From: Mactromeris polynyma
Lineage: Eukaryota > Mollusca > Bivalvia > Venerida > Mactridae
Assembly: GCA_032209605.1 (NCBI GenBank)
Contig: JASFXZ010000043.1
Coordinates: 1,660,819 to 1,724,818 of the forward strand
Reading direction: 5' to 3'
DNA length: 64,000 nt
Below are positions 25,291 to 37,929 of this stretch, in pieces; the stretch's first letter is position 1; every line of letters begins with the position of its first letter. Position numbers and translations under genes: made by a program. Below the pieces are notes generated by a model. That model was not told where the DNA came from. It was given only the letters and a program-made list of their open reading frames with translations, and searched no databases.

Positions 25291-25507
25291 ATCCCGCAAA
25301 TTAGCTATGCGTCCACAAGTATCGATCTAAGTGACAAGTCAAGATTCGAGTATTTCTCCAGGGTCGTTCCACCGGATTCATTTCAAGCAAGTGCTATGGT
25401 GGAAATTGCAGCATTATTCGGTTGGAACTATGTGAGCACCCTTGCTGACGACGGCAACTACGGCGAGAAGGGAGTAAGCGCATTTGAAGAAAAGGCAAAG
25501 AAATACG
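25291..25507 (+). CDS. mGluR-like exon A (ligand-binding domain, part 1)
   Basis: It begins in phase 0 after TTTTACAG with 'IPQISYASTSIDLSD', a strongly conserved mGluR block, and ends in phase 1 before GTAAGT. It encodes visible residues 1-72 plus one base. Thr9 (as Thr188 of mammalian mGluR1), Asp29 ('RVVPPD', as Asp208) and Tyr57 ('GNYGE', as Tyr236) are the conserved ligand contacts, and their spacing of 20 and 28 residues equals that of mGluR1. The open frame runs upstream into intron, but the homology starts exactly at the acceptor. The exon before it should end at a codon boundary. Confidence 0.96.
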
Positions 25508-26151
25508 GTAAGTTTCGTGATGTTTAGTGCTTTGATTAAAGCCGAATGTCTACCAAAAAGTTCAGAAATGAAGGTGAAGTAGTCGATTAATGTGCTGATG
25601 ATGTCACTTTCCGAAAATAATTCACATTTGACGATAACATTCGTTCATATAATCTAGCTAAATCGATAAAAACTGTGTAGAAACACATCAGAAACTGGTG
25701 TAAAGGTACATTTGTTTCTACTCATGAGATACACCATTTTCGGTTAGGGTGGAAATAATGCTAAATTACTGCTGTACGTAGTCTAATTCATTTGACAAAA
25801 TATGCTTAGTTATGAATATAAGAAAATCGGTGTTTTTTGCCTTCAATACAGATGTAGGGCTACTCTACAAAACATTGTCATCTTTCGTACAAGTTTCTCA
25901 AAACCACAAATACAAGCGTCTGCTATCTGTATTTTATATACTGATCTATGCGCCGAGTTAGTGCTAGGATAGTGATAGGAAATGTTTTGCAGTTGCAGGA
26001 AACTGTTTTTTTAAATTACAATGCAATGTGCTAGAGGACGTCTATATGAAGGCATTAAGAGGCTATTTTCCCAAAATTAGTACTCAAGCATATTTTGATA
26101 GAAAATAAGACTACCTACCTTTTACTGCGTGTGCAAAATATAGTTGTAATA

Positions 26152-26262
26152 TATTAAGTACCAGATCCCATGGAGGGTGATAGCATATTAACCGAGGCGT
26201 AAACATTAACATTTCGAAGGTTAACATTATACTATCTCCCTCAATGGGATCTGATATTTACT
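26152..26262. repeat. Imperfect palindrome at the edge of a dispersed repeat
   Basis: Left arm CAGATCCCATGGAGGGTGAT (26160-26179) pairs with the right arm CTATCTCCCTCAATGGGATCTG (about 26233-26254), with continuing partial pairing through GGTTAAC-like text. The right arm runs straight into the dispersed repeat that recurs at 52.99 kb. Confidence 0.65.
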
Positions 26263-26522
26263 TTATTATACCGAACGAATATGTTGATATTAAAATATAA
26301 ACCAGTAAAGTCAATGACAGAACATGAAAAAGAAACAATAATTGCTTGCAGTCTTTGGATTTTTTAAAGCATTTTTTTTGAAAGAATTGAATCCGTCAAA
26401 GCTGACAAATAATGTCGTTTGCAAACATTACAAGCACTTGATTTTTACATATTTTATAAGTGCCTATCAACTCGGACTATGGGAATTTCCAGTAGTCTAT
26501 CTTTAGACCCGCGCGAGGGTAT
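26247..26522 (+). repeat. Dispersed repeat, copy in intron 1
   Basis: About 270 bp align by eye with 52989-53252. Shared blocks are 'ATCTGATATTTA', 'TTGATATTAAAATATAAA', 'GTCTTTGGATTTTTT', 'TCAAAGCTGACA', 'TAATGTCG', 'ACAAGC-CTTGATT' and 'TTTTAGACCCGCGC' near the far end. The two copies lie in different introns of the same gene and have diverged by substitutions and small indels. Class unknown; no coding sequence. Confidence 0.82.
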
Positions 26523-26555
26523 AAACGTTATGTTACAGCGTCACAGGGTAAACAC

Positions 26556-26607
26556 GCAAGACTATACTTACTCCTATGTATTTATATAGGAGTTAGTATA
26601 GTCTTGC
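26556..26607. repeat. 22-bp hairpin with 8-base loop
   Basis: Arms 26556-26577 and 26586-26607 are complementary with one mismatch; the loop is GTATTTAT. It lies 30 bp beyond the dispersed repeat and could be its real terminus, a small MITE core, or a structured RNA in the intron. Confidence 0.85.
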
Positions 26608-26756
26608 ACTGAACACTCGATATGTGAATTTGGCATGGATAAATCACGTGAGGTATAATAATATATTATAGTTGTAACTTATGTACGGTTGTACCCCTGT
26701 CACGATGTACGATGTGGACACAGGTCTGGGAAAGTTGACAAAGGTGTACAGTAGCG

Positions 26757-26941
26757 TTTGCGCTGTATTTACATACACAGACAATATTATGCTATATTGG
26801 TTCCCTCCATCACAATGTTTGCGCTGTATTTACATACACAGACACTATTATGCTATATTGGTTCCCTCCATCACAATGTTTGCGCTGTATTTACATACAC
26901 AGACAATATTATGCTATATTGGTTCCCTCCATCACAATGTT
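26757..26941. repeat. 61-bp unit repeated three times
   Basis: Unit starts at about 26760, 26821 and 26882 (GCGCTGTATTTACATACACA and on) give a period of 61. The copies are nearly identical, so the two overlapping 74-90-codon frames here are repeat artefacts. Confidence 0.92.
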
Positions 26942-27749
26942 TCCGTCATTTAGCCAAATCAGTCGCATCGTCTATCATATAAAGCAGCAATAATGTCCAA
27001 ATTTTAGCTGGAATCTATTGGCACAAAGTCTTATTAATAGAAGTAACGATTTTCGCCAAAATTCTTGTCTAAATATTCTCGGTTAAGTGATACTGTTACG
27101 AAATATGTCTAGTATAAATAGATGGAAGCAACTATTCATTATAGACGATTGAAGGCGCCTTGATAAACACAACGAACAATGTAATGATGCTATGCAGTCA
27201 GGCTGTATACATTATTACAAATATCGTTATTGATGGATTGCTTCATGCTCTATTTATATCAATGTGATAATATTGGTATGTTTACACAAAATTATATTTT
27301 TTATTCATGTAGTAAAGAAGCATTTCTCATAACAAACAAAGGAAAAAGGCAATCACTGTCAAAGGTAACACGGCATTAAAAGCTCAATTGTTCATGAAAT
27401 AAGCATTGTTCTCAATTGCACTTACGCATGCTGTTCAGAAACATGTAGCAGAACACCAAACAGCTATCACAATAAAAATCATTGCTCAAAAGGAAACATT
27501 AATGGAATATGATTGTATTGATTATTGATGTAATCAATATGAACAAACTTAATGGTGAAGGTAAAAAGGCAGCGTATTTAATACATATATGTATTATTAT
27601 ATATATCAATAAATGTACATCCTATATGTATTGTTTAGTTGTATTAAAGTGCCTTGTCTCTCACATGAATAAATGCTAAAATTATTTGACCACACACAAT
27701 CAAATAGGCATTTGCAGTTCGACATTCTTATTATGATGAACTACTTAAC

Positions 27750-28276
27750 GCTACGGGGAAGCTTGCATAACGGGTGACGAGGAAACTTGCAACATCGCCT
27801 CGGAGTGAGTACCATTGTAGGACGACCTGACAGAGTATCACACTGTGATATTTGGTTTCTATGGTGGCATATTTCTTCCACAAGTTAACTACTTAATTGA
27901 CTATAAAATTATGTAGCTAACTAGATACATATATCGTGTTAACTACATAACAGTTACCTAAACATTATGTAGCTAATGCGTTACTTTTCTAGTTAACTAG
28001 ATAATTAACTAGACATTTATGTTTATCGCGTTAACTACTTTACACTAATCTAAATAAATTGGTGGGTAAGTGGTGGCAGTTGTGGGCACTTTTATCTGGT
28101 ATGAAAATGTTATCACGATATTTATCTAGTTAACCACATAATTAACTAGTGTATTAAGTAGTTAACTTGTGTCATAAATATACCACCATAGAAACCAAAT
28201 ATCACAGTATGATACTCTGTCAGGTCGTCCTACAATGGAACTCACTCCGAGGCGATGTTGCAAGTTTCCCCGTAGC
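27750..28276. mobile_element. Foldback (long-TIR) DNA element
   Basis: The left end GCTACGGGGAA… and the right end …TTCCCCGTAGC are inverted copies. Beyond a ~23-bp insertion near the left edge the arms match for roughly 150-190 bp, covering 'CATCGCCTCGGAGTGAGT', 'GGACGACCTGACAGAGTATC' and 'GATATTTGGTTTCTATGGTG', then becoming looser through GTTAACTA-rich text toward the centre near 28.0 kb. No coding capacity and no clear target duplication were seen. Confidence 0.88.
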
Positions 28277-29821
28277 CTCATAGTGATTTTGCGTTATCAT
28301 TGGATCTGTCCGTGTTTATATTATTACCAGATATTTAACATATTCTCTGGATATGACTTTAATTCAATATAAGTGTTAAGATATATTAAGCTTATGTTTT
28401 TGTTCATTTGTTTACCTAAACAAACAGGAAAAATCTACTTCATCTAGTCAAAACTTTAATAAATATGCATTATCACAGAATACATTTATAATGTATTTCT
28501 CTGTATATGTCGAAAAAACATGTTTGTATTATCATAAAATAAAATAAAAACGTTTTGGCTGTTAGTTATATGATTAAACAAGATTGTTTTAAACGGTTAT
28601 CCATGGCAATGGTTCTTATTAATGATGTTTTTGACTATGTAACAACAATACTGGATGAAGCTTATTAAAAAACATTTAGGTTCAGAAGAGCCATATACTT
28701 CTTTAAGCCTAAATTAGGAATTAGCGTACCGAAACGTATAGTTATCAAGCACTGATAGTGCTGACAGCAAGGGGCTTCACTGCAGATCACAGACGTCACT
28801 TTGACATATATTTATCTATCACAATTATTCTTATGTAGGAGTTAAACACACAAGATTAAATACAAAGAATTGGTATAGACAGTCAGAAGGATGGATGGAG
28901 AAGAAGTTAACAGAACCTTAATATTGATTATATGCCAACATAAACTATAATGTTATTACATGTGTTCTAAGAGGAGACTTCAGTTCAAAAGGACAGAATT
29001 CTTAAATATTTTGATGGATGCACAGCAAATTAATGTCTTCCACATCTACAAATCATGTATCATGGTACTTGGTATTATCAAATTGCATGGCAATCCCTTG
29101 AAAACTGAAGAAGTAGTTAGCCACACAAACTACATATGTTGTATATTGGACAGACAAACTAATCGACCGACCTACAGACAAGGATGACAATAAAACAAAA
29201 AGTATGTGAATTTATTCAATTTAGAACAATAAATCGTAGATATTCAACGGAACAATGACGGAAAATTGCATTTCCCATGATTTCAATATACGTATAATTG
29301 TTCTTTGGATATGTAAAATGTCTCATCGTTTTCTTGTACATTTGTATATGTAACGTGCGGCCGAATATCGGTGTTCTCTGTAGCAATTAAATTTTGGGCC
29401 GCAATAATTTAAGTAAGCGATGGGTAAGCCTCAAACCTTTTTGAGGGCGGAGTTTAAATCAGATTTACTCAAAATGAGAATTATGGAAAATAATGAGAGA
29501 TTGTGGTAGCGACTTGATTTACAACGATGAGAAAGACATAAATGTAATAGTGTTATGATGCTAAGATGATAGATGAAAAAGAACACTGGCAAAATGACGA
29601 CTTAAAACAAGTCAACTCACATAGAAATGATAACCTAAAACTAATAAAAAAGGTGTAATACGACTATTTACAACTCATTATCACTTGGACAACCATGCGC
29701 TACGAGCAAAGTAGAAAATTATGCATATTTTCCAAACTGTGCGAAATGGTGATTAAGGGCATCGCTGTCCGGCTAACTCCATGGACGATGAGGAAACAGG
29801 ACTCAAATATAAACAGACTCA

Positions 29822-29925
29822 ACAAAATGAGCAATGCACTCACGTGCGACTCAAACCAGAATAGTTGGTACGTAGACTCACAAAAATGAGCAATGCACTA
29901 GCGTGCGGATCAAACCAAAAGAGTT
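29822..29925. repeat. Spaced direct repeat, ~57-bp period
   Basis: AAAATGAGCAATGCACTCAC at about 29824 recurs with few changes at about 29883, each followed by GTGCG and TCAAACCA. It lies in a stretch (29.6-30.3 kb) with recurrent ATGAGC / AGTGAGCG text. Confidence 0.6.
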
Positions 29926-30407
29926 TCAAAAGTGTCGCAGTGTTATTCACAGATTCCCGAAAAAATACAATCGACGGCTCACTTTGAGAAATGAGCGATC
30001 AAGTACAGTCAACAAAATGAGGTACTAATATTGAGAAGCTAATTTAACAATGGAGTTCTACGTAATAACCGAGAGTGCGACAGCGAAGAATTCCAATATA
30101 TATATGCTTGGAGGTAAAAATGCCGGAGCAAAATGCATATGATGTGCAGCAAATATTTGAAACTTAATGTGAGTTACTCAGTTGCTCCGAAGTGAGCGAT
30201 AGCTATTTATATTTACTGTTGTTTCAAGTCACTCCGTATTGCTAAAATAAGTCCGCTCTGCGCTCCGATTCTCAATTATTTACTCCAATCGCTCACGGAG
30301 AGCGCCACGCTGATCACAAAAGTGAGAGAAAATGAGCGGAGTTCCACTGATACCTGTATCGGGCGATGCTTACGCTGCCAAATATAAGGCGACTGTGACG
30401 GCTACCC

Positions 30408-30703
30408 TTTGTATTTGTATTTGCGCTTATTTATCGTCGCCACCGGTTTCCCATATGGGCGACGCCTCCGGAAGAATGTTAGTCATATTAGATTTTTGGT
30501 GGATAGTGCATGATACAGAAGATGCCCCAGTTCCAGAAGCACCCCTGGTTCTTTTACGTGCTCGATGTAAAGCATCATACACGGGACCTCGGTTTTTAAA
30601 GTCTCGTCCGAAAGACTGTTAGTACGGTCAGTGATGGAGCGGGGAATCGAACCAGCGATCCCTGGATTACAAGTCCAGCGTTTTACCACTGGACCACGGA
30701 TCC
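30408..30703 (-). mobile_element. tRNA-derived SINE, minus strand, with short TSD
   Basis: Read on the minus strand, it has a tRNA-like head (A-box-like TGGTCCAGTGG, anticodon-arm-like GCTGGACTTGTAATCCAG, B-box-like GGTTCGATTCC). A body follows containing 'CGAGACTTTAAAAACCGAGG', 'TCCCGTGTATGATG' and 'CACGTAAAAGAACCAGG', and an AAATAC tandem tail at about 30410-30422 on the plus strand. GCTACCC stands on both sides (30401-30407 and 30704-30710) as a likely 7-bp target duplication. The loop CTTGTAA would read UGU (Thr), but the acceptor and T arms do not pair well, so it is not a tRNA gene. The 68- and 96-codon frames inside are artefacts. Confidence 0.85.
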
Positions 30704-32311
30704 GCTACCCGTGCGTTCGCCTGGTATTTATAATGTTGAGGTCACGTGGTTAGCTAGGAGTACTGGTCTCTGTGTCCTAGTTTGCGCCTATACGTAGACA
30801 TTGGAACCAGAGTGAAAGCAAGAAATAAGTGAACAGTTGATGTATTGAAGGCATTTCTAGATTTATACATCAATTTGTTGACAAGTTTTCGATGGTTAAC
30901 GATAACTAATTTGTTAATAGAACAAATCAAATCAAAAGGGCTTCATATCGAGTGACTACAACTGCGATGCGAACTAAGAAACACAAAACTTAGTCAACGT
31001 TTATTTACATGCTATCGGTTCAACAACATTAAACAGAAAATCGCCACACATACGTATCTCTGCCTACTGCTATCGTCCGCTGAGTTGTCCGCCTACTGTA
31101 CACTATCTTGTACTATCGTACTATTCCTGCATTTCATAAGCACTTCACGCGCGATACACGCCTGATACGTAAATGATCAAGTCATGTGATAAATGCATGC
31201 GACTGCGGTGTATTGATACCACGGACATACAAACATTATCATTGCCAGTGTTGATATATAAAAAAATTATTCTGTAATTGCAATATTTTAATAACAATTG
31301 AACAATTGGACTCTTTCTAATGCGTCGGTGATGTCAGTTCAAATCCGTTTCTAGCTGATCTCGCAAATGCTTACCGCTATTTCTTTGTTAGACAAGGACT
31401 ATTTTCTTCAGGAGTATGTAAGCCTTTGGCGGTTCAGAATGTAATACTTGGGATGACTCATCCGATGAGTGTCCGCGGATTTCGCCTACTATAGGAATTG
31501 GCTCTGACGAGTCCCTTGCTAAAAATATTTCGACAGAAAGTTGTAGGTCAATGACCAGAATGAACACAGTGTATTAGACAAACCAATTAAATGGAAATAA
31601 TTATTCAGTGCCTTAGCTAACTTAATTGGCTTTTTGACTTACTTGATCAACCGAACCACAAATACACACGTTCGACCGTGAAACACATACCCTGAGATAA
31701 TGATTATTTGTAAGTACGTAAACGAGTAGCGCGGAAATTCACAAACATCGCCCCTTTATACAAATCTTTTTATTAGGGCAAACAAAGAACTAAATAATCG
31801 ACAAGGTGGTCGAGTACATGTCTGTTTTACAATTACATATGTCGTCAAACCCGGCGATTTAACGACGCTACTACCTTAAACTGAGTGAGTATAAGTTAAC
31901 GTATTCGCAACAATGTTTTTTCTATCAAAATTAAGTTTTTGCTTATAAAAAGGCCCACGTCTTTGGCGCCATATATGTTAATAATATTTCTTGAAAAACT
32001 GATGCAACAAACGGTACATAATTATGATTGAAAATTATTTCACACTGCAACGCAAACTGTATCTTGCAATATGAAAGTTTTATGTATACACATATTTATA
32101 ATTCGTATCACACCGAATTATTTGGAAACTGTGAAAACAATTCAATATCGTCCTAGTTACAGGTTCCTGAACAATGCACGCGTAGATTTGTTTCAATTCG
32201 AACTGTTGCCTTTTCAACCAAGCGATTGTCATCTACATACATATGAATGTACGTTCGTTTAGTCAACTGCATGTTTCTCTCATAGTACCATCTGCTTTTA
32301 TTACATTTCAG

Positions 32312-32599
32312 GAATCTGTGTTGCACAATCTTTAAAAATCTCCAGGCTGGCAACCGATACGGAGTTTGACAAAATAGTAAGCGATTTGTTGTCCATGAAC
32401 AAAGCTAAGGCCGTGATCATGTTTGTGAACGAGGACAACTGTCGGAACCTGCTGGCAACACTGAGACGTCTCAACAGAACGACAGAGTTAACGTTCCTGG
32501 CTAGTGATAGTTGGGGCGCTAAGATTCATCCCGTATATGGACAAGAGATATTTGCCGAGGGAACGATCAGCATATTGCCTAAAAGAAAGATTGTGAAAG
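32312..32599 (+). CDS. mGluR-like exon B (ligand-binding domain, part 2)
   Basis: It follows TTACATTTCAG, completes a split Gly codon (GGA) and ends in phase 1 before GTATAA. It encodes visible residues 73-168 ('GICVAQSLKI…' through 'ILPKRKIVKG'). Blocks 'AVIMFVNEDN', 'LASDSWGAK' and 'AEGTISILPKR' are classic mGluR lobe-2 text. Asp138 in 'SDSWG' matches the amino-group contact Asp318 of mGluR1, with a near-identical offset from Tyr57 (81 versus 82). Lys143 after 'SDSWGA' sits where group I has Arg. Asn127 is in an N-R-T glycosylation sequon. Confidence 0.96.
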
Positions 32600-34944
32600 G
32601 TATAATTTGAATGCATACTAATATATTCGTTTTGAAGATAATTACATTTCGTGCAGGGTTGAAAAGAATTTCATATTCATTGTTGGTAATGAGTATGACC
32701 TACTTCGAACAACTGTTCTTTATGCCTCGAGCAAGTGTGTCCCTTAACTCCGTCAGGCATTGTCAATAACTTTATTCTGAATATCTTTAGCAAATTATTG
32801 TTCGCTTCGTCTATAACTTTAATTATGATCGTATAAGAAATTGCACCAGAAAAATCATTAACAGCATGACATTATGTCGATATACCGTGGAAATAAATCA
32901 AAGTAATTGCTCGTAAATAATAAAATTTTTCGCTACAACCATGATGACAAGGCTACGTGCACGAATCCACTTAACAACATCAGGGAAACCTTGATTCTGC
33001 TGGTAAATTTTAATGTTATAAAGCTTCTTGCTATAAATGGCACCATGAAATTATGGAACCATTCCAAATTTCTAGGCGATATCATATTGTATAATATTAG
33101 TTATACAGGTTGTTGACAGGGTATATGGGGGAATATAACCAGTTTGTGTGCCATATAACCCGAGGCGTTTCGTGTTTTCATACGAATTTAGTTAAACAAG
33201 CAATGTTTCGATGCCTAGCTCTCTAGATCTAATAATTAGATCTGTGTATTTTTGGTGTTTTAGTTCATAAAATTGTTTGGAGTGTTTTAGTAATGTATAA
33301 TATCAGTAATTAAAACGTATTCCTTTTAAAATATATCGGGAATTACATGCTGTAGATCAAAATATTTTTATTTCACTCACACGTTATATTGCCTAAAAAT
33401 TAATTGCATTACCCCGTAAGGTACCTCAATACACATGGTTAAGCGCGCGCTTGCACTCTAATTTTTATTTTCAAGCGTCTGATCTCATGGACTTTATCGA
33501 ACTGAATTTTACTCAAACCTTAAAAATTGTATCGTTTAGAATATTAATACTAGCACACATGTTATCTGTTCAATATTTATTGAATCATGTGTGAATATCA
33601 ATTGTCAATTTCTAGTAACTTGCAGACATCAAGAGATAAAAGTTTTCGAGTCGAGCCGTCAGCGAAAATTGTCACGAGGCGCATGAAGGGAAAAACGTCA
33701 TATACCCTGCCAGCGCCGTGTATATAGAATCCTATACGCGAGCCTTTAACCAATGAAATTACTGGATGTTTCTTTGCAGTATTATAACAGCTATTATCAT
33801 AGAGGCTCACAAGAAAGACTTGGGCTTGTCCTCTTAAATAAAGTCGTTATCATTATTACTTTTATTACTATACCTGACTGTCTTATATTATTTACTTTAT
33901 TGATAACAATGCAGACATAAGCACACAAACTTGTCAACCGCATGTGTTGAAATACATTAAGAAATACCAAAATGCTAAGAGATCTTGTGATTACTAAAAT
34001 GAAGTACTAAGGATATTTTGAACGTTATTCAGGATAAAGGACTGAAGAGGATCTTGTCTCACAGCTCAAAGGAATATTACTATTTGTTTAAATAAGGAAT
34101 TCGGGTTTTCATACACACACCAAATTTACTGCACGAAATGTTTTCTCAACAAAGCACGATGCATTTTGGAGACATGAATGTTTGATCAGAGACCTAAGCA
34201 TATAATTCAAATGCGAATCAGTGCAATTTAATGTCAGTTCTGAACAACATAAAACATTCTGAACCATGTTATCATTCCTTGATTTAGTATAATATCAGTG
34301 AATGGACAAATTATGCAAAAAGACTGTTACGAAAACAGATTCCGTAACTGAATATCGAATGTGCCTTATTGTTAGATAACCGAAATCCGACGAAAATGCA
34401 TTGCAATATTCTCGTTTTTGGCCTGGAGCGTTAGCCCAAGGCCATAGTATCTATGCTACATTTCATATGCTGTCCATTATTTCCCAAAGTGCGAAGTACA
34501 CATTGCCATGCGCGGGAAGTTAGTAGTTCAGCACATGCCACTTTACATCGCATTATTAAAACTACATTGTTAAAATCTATTAGAAAAGCATATTCAGTCA
34601 ATATTTAAGAATTTCTAATCCTTTATAGCACATTGGTTTATACAAATAAACAGCGGTTGTCTCGTTTACATTTAATTATTCATTGCAATGCTAAATGGTA
34701 GCATACATGAACAATTTCAACGATATTCTTGCTATGAAATATTGTCGTCTGTACTATATGAAGGCAACATTATTAATTTATAACCTTATTTATAAATCTA
34801 CAAAAAGTAGATTTAGGATTACAGACTTGGCGTCATATGTCTAAGTATAGAAGTTTTGTGTATTAATACAATTATTGATAAGTCTAAGTCTAAACATAAG
34901 TCTAAGATATAGAAGAGCCTAGAAACGTTTGTGAATTAGGCCCC

Positions 34945-36350
34945 TGAAGTTCGGTCAGACGTTAAAATTCAAGAATTATACCAAAAAATTGTACTTGTGC
35001 AAGCTGATAAAGCTTCTAACAACACAGTCATTGTATGACGGTTTTATTATATGGAAGTCCTAAATAATGAACTTAACTGTACTGCAGCTTACAGTCCTAT
35101 TACATCGTCTGCAGATGATATAATTGACAGATACAGCTCAGAATTGTCTAAATTTAATGTAGAAGTCGCATACAAATGTAATAAGTTACCAACTATGTAT
35201 TGGTTACCTAAACTACACAAAACACCATATAAATCTAGATTCGTTGCTAATGCGAGCTTCACTACAACTACACAAACTTCTCACTGGTTGTTTTAACAGC
35301 TATTAAAGCTGAAGTTGTTAAATATTGCAATAAAACTTTTGAAAATTCCAGTATAAACCTTTACTGGGGCATAAAAAATTCTACAGAAGTTTTGAATAAA
35401 TTTCAATCTTTGCATTTTAGAGCAACACGTATCTCTACCTATGATTTCTCCACTCTTTATACTTCACTTCCTCATGATTTAATTGAAAAAACATTTGGTA
35501 GCAATCAACATGTATATTTGGCCTGCAATGATGAAAGGGCTTTTTTTACTTCTAATAATTACAAAAACTTTACTATCTGGACATGTGAGGATGTCTGTGA
35601 AGCTCTTAGTTTTATACTGAATAATATCTTTATTCAATTTGATAACTCAATGTACCAACAGAAAGTTGGTATTCCTATGGGAACTAACTGTGCTCCACTT
35701 ATAGCCGACTTATTCTTATTCTGTTATGAAAGAGACTTTATGTTATCCTTATACAAAGAAAATCAGATGGATGTAATTGAAGCTTTCAATAATACCTCCC
35801 GTTATTTAGATGATATTTTAAATATTGATATTGAGTTTTTCCCAACCATGATATATGATATATATCCAACAGAACTACACCTATCGAAAGCTAACACCTT
35901 GGATACACATGCCTCGTTTCTTGACTTGGACATTTCAATAGAAAATAGTTATTACTACTAAAATATATGATAAACGAGATGATTATGACTTTGAGATTAT
36001 AAATTTTCCCTGGCTTATTAGTGATATACCGAGAAATACAACATATGGCATATATATGTCTCAAACTTATAAGATATCTCAGGGCTAATACTAAACTAGA
36101 GGACTTTAATAAGCGTAACCTTATACTAACAGGTAAACTGCTAAAACAAGGCTATCTTTATCATAAATTATGTAAGACTTTTCGTAAGTTTTGCCATAAA
36201 TATACCGACATTAATTTAAAATATGGCACTAGTGTATAATCTATGTTAGAGACAGGAATTACTAAACCTAAATTTTATGGAGATCTATTATATAATATTC
36301 GCAAAATTCATAACAGTTGTTACTTTGATCAGTTATTTTTAATAGTTTTT
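34945..36350 (+). pseudogene. Penelope-like reverse transcriptase remnant
   Basis: Consecutive frames with shifts read '…VQADKASNNTVIV', then 'LPKLHKTPYKSRF', 'YDFSTLYTSLPH', 'GIPMGTNCAPL' and 'RYLDDILNID' (YLDD at 35803-35814), then 'YDKRDDYDFEIINFPWL', and finally 'KRNLILTGKLLKQGY'. The LPKLHK start block and YLDD box are those of a single-ORF RT lineage common in invertebrates that looks Penelope-like to me; it is unlike the FADD-bearing LINE at 12.5 kb. At least three frame breaks and a stop near 35035 make it dead. No GIY-YIG endonuclease was recognised downstream. It lies in the sense direction of the receptor, inside intron 2. Confidence 0.85.
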
Positions 36351-37059
36351 AAGTAAAATAATACTTGATAGATTTTCACACCTGTTTTTATTGCACGCCG
36401 GACACTAATGTTTTGAGACTAAATGAAGTTATATTTGTAAACCGTACTTGGTATGCAGGATATGACTGATCACAATGTCTTAGGGGATTATGTTCGGGAC
36501 TTTGTAGGCATTGACTTTTGCTCTGGAACTAACATGATGTGTTCCATGGAGTATCTTAAAACTATCAACCAGCCCATTTGGGATTGTGTTGTGTCGTGTA
36601 ATATATATTTTTTCGAATTTATGTTGGTGTTGTCCTTGTTTCTTGTTGTTTTGTGATGTTCTCTGTAACTACTTACTTAATTTTTTTCTCTTGTATATTT
36701 ATCAATGTATAAGGCACAGTCTTGTGTAAGTAACGTTCCCAGTGGCCGAGTATTCTATCTTTTTTATGACGTCATTAAACTTGTATGACGTCATAGATAT
36801 TTTATTATGCGCTACCAAGAAAACTTTTCTCTCTACAATGCAGTTTTATAACACATCTAAATATACAGTCGTATTTTGTGTTTTAGTTTTATTTAGTAGA
36901 CATATTTATTTTAGTTTTAAATTCCCTATCAGTAATATCTTAGAATTATTTAATTATTAACTACAATATCGAGTTGACCTTACTTTAAAATGCATTTTTA
37001 AATTTTAGGGTTATTTCACGTTCTTATGTTACTAGTTTAGTTACTGACTGAGGCTGCTT

Positions 37060-37645
37060 GCTCCTTCGTGCTGGATTAGTTACAGTGTCTGTTGTTATGT
37101 GCATGATGGTTGATTGCTTTTAATGATTAGTTACTGCCTACTTAGTCAATTTATGTATATATGTTGGAAATCAAGGACCATATAGCGATTAAGGGTGAGG
37201 TTAGCTAGCTGTTAACTCGATTTAAACCCCCAGTATTTTTTGCTGACAGTTCCAAGGCTGTAATTCGATATATGATTGTTGTTTCTGTTAGTGTAAAATT
37301 ATTGTTTTGTATTTCCCTTTCCCATATGCAATTCTGTCACTTTATACAGTGTTCAGATTGTTTCCTGCCCATTTTTGGCCTATTACGGCCAGTTGTCTTG
37401 ACTTGCCCTGTGATCTTTTCCATCCATTAATTCCCCCCTCCACCTCCCTTCACGGTCCACTTTGATTCTCCTAGTTATTCCTAGTGGTCTGCCAGGCTAT
37501 TCCTTTTGCCTCTGTTCCTTAATGTGTACCATTTGATCCCCTTAAGTGACTTATGTTTTGTGGACTGTTGTTTTTCCGGAGGTCTGCGTGGGGAGGCACT
37601 GTCTTGTGTATGTGGCGTTCCCTGTAGTTACGTATTCTCTCTGTT
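37060..37645 (+). repeat. Dispersed 3'-anchored repeat, longest copy (5)
   Basis: This is the only full-order plus-strand copy. Landmarks in order are 'GTTACTGCCTACTTAGTCAA', 'GGAAATCAAGGACCATATAG', 'GGTTAGCTAGCTGTTAACTC', 'CCCTGTGATCTTTTCCATCC', 'AGTGGTCTGCCAGGCTATTC', 'GGAGGTCTGCGTGGGGAGGC' and the end 'GGCGTTCCCTGTAGTTAC'. Minus-strand copies elsewhere are shorter pieces of this order. It begins about 700 bp after the Penelope-like RT, and an extra short piece (AAGGCACAGTCTTGTGTAAG) stands at 36711. Confidence 0.75.
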
Positions 37646-37929
37646 GTATAGTTATTGCACAAAGTAACTAATGGAAAAATACGGGTTACTTATTTTGGAA
37701 ATACAGTAGTAGATATGATAATTTGTTTACAAACAAGTAACTAGATATACACAGGGCAAGCAAATCCACAATTCAGCTATCTGCAGCCCCAGGCCTTCAG
37801 CACTAACAGCGCTTTGATTATCATTGATATAGTAAAAGAATGGTTTGATTGTCTACATCGAGTCCATTTTAAGTAGCCAAATCTCTTCGTATGATTGTTA
37901 CTAGTGGAAAACATATACGTTTTAGACTG

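Larger units (their letters stand above)
25508..32311 (+). other. Receptor intron 1 (6.8 kb)
   Basis: GT-AG intron. It holds a dispersed repeat with palindromic edge (26152-26522), a long hairpin (26556-26607), a 61-bp triplication (26757-26941), a foldback element (27750-28276), a 57-bp spaced direct repeat (about 29822-29925) and a minus-strand SINE (30408-30703). No coding sequence is supported between these. Confidence 0.85.
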
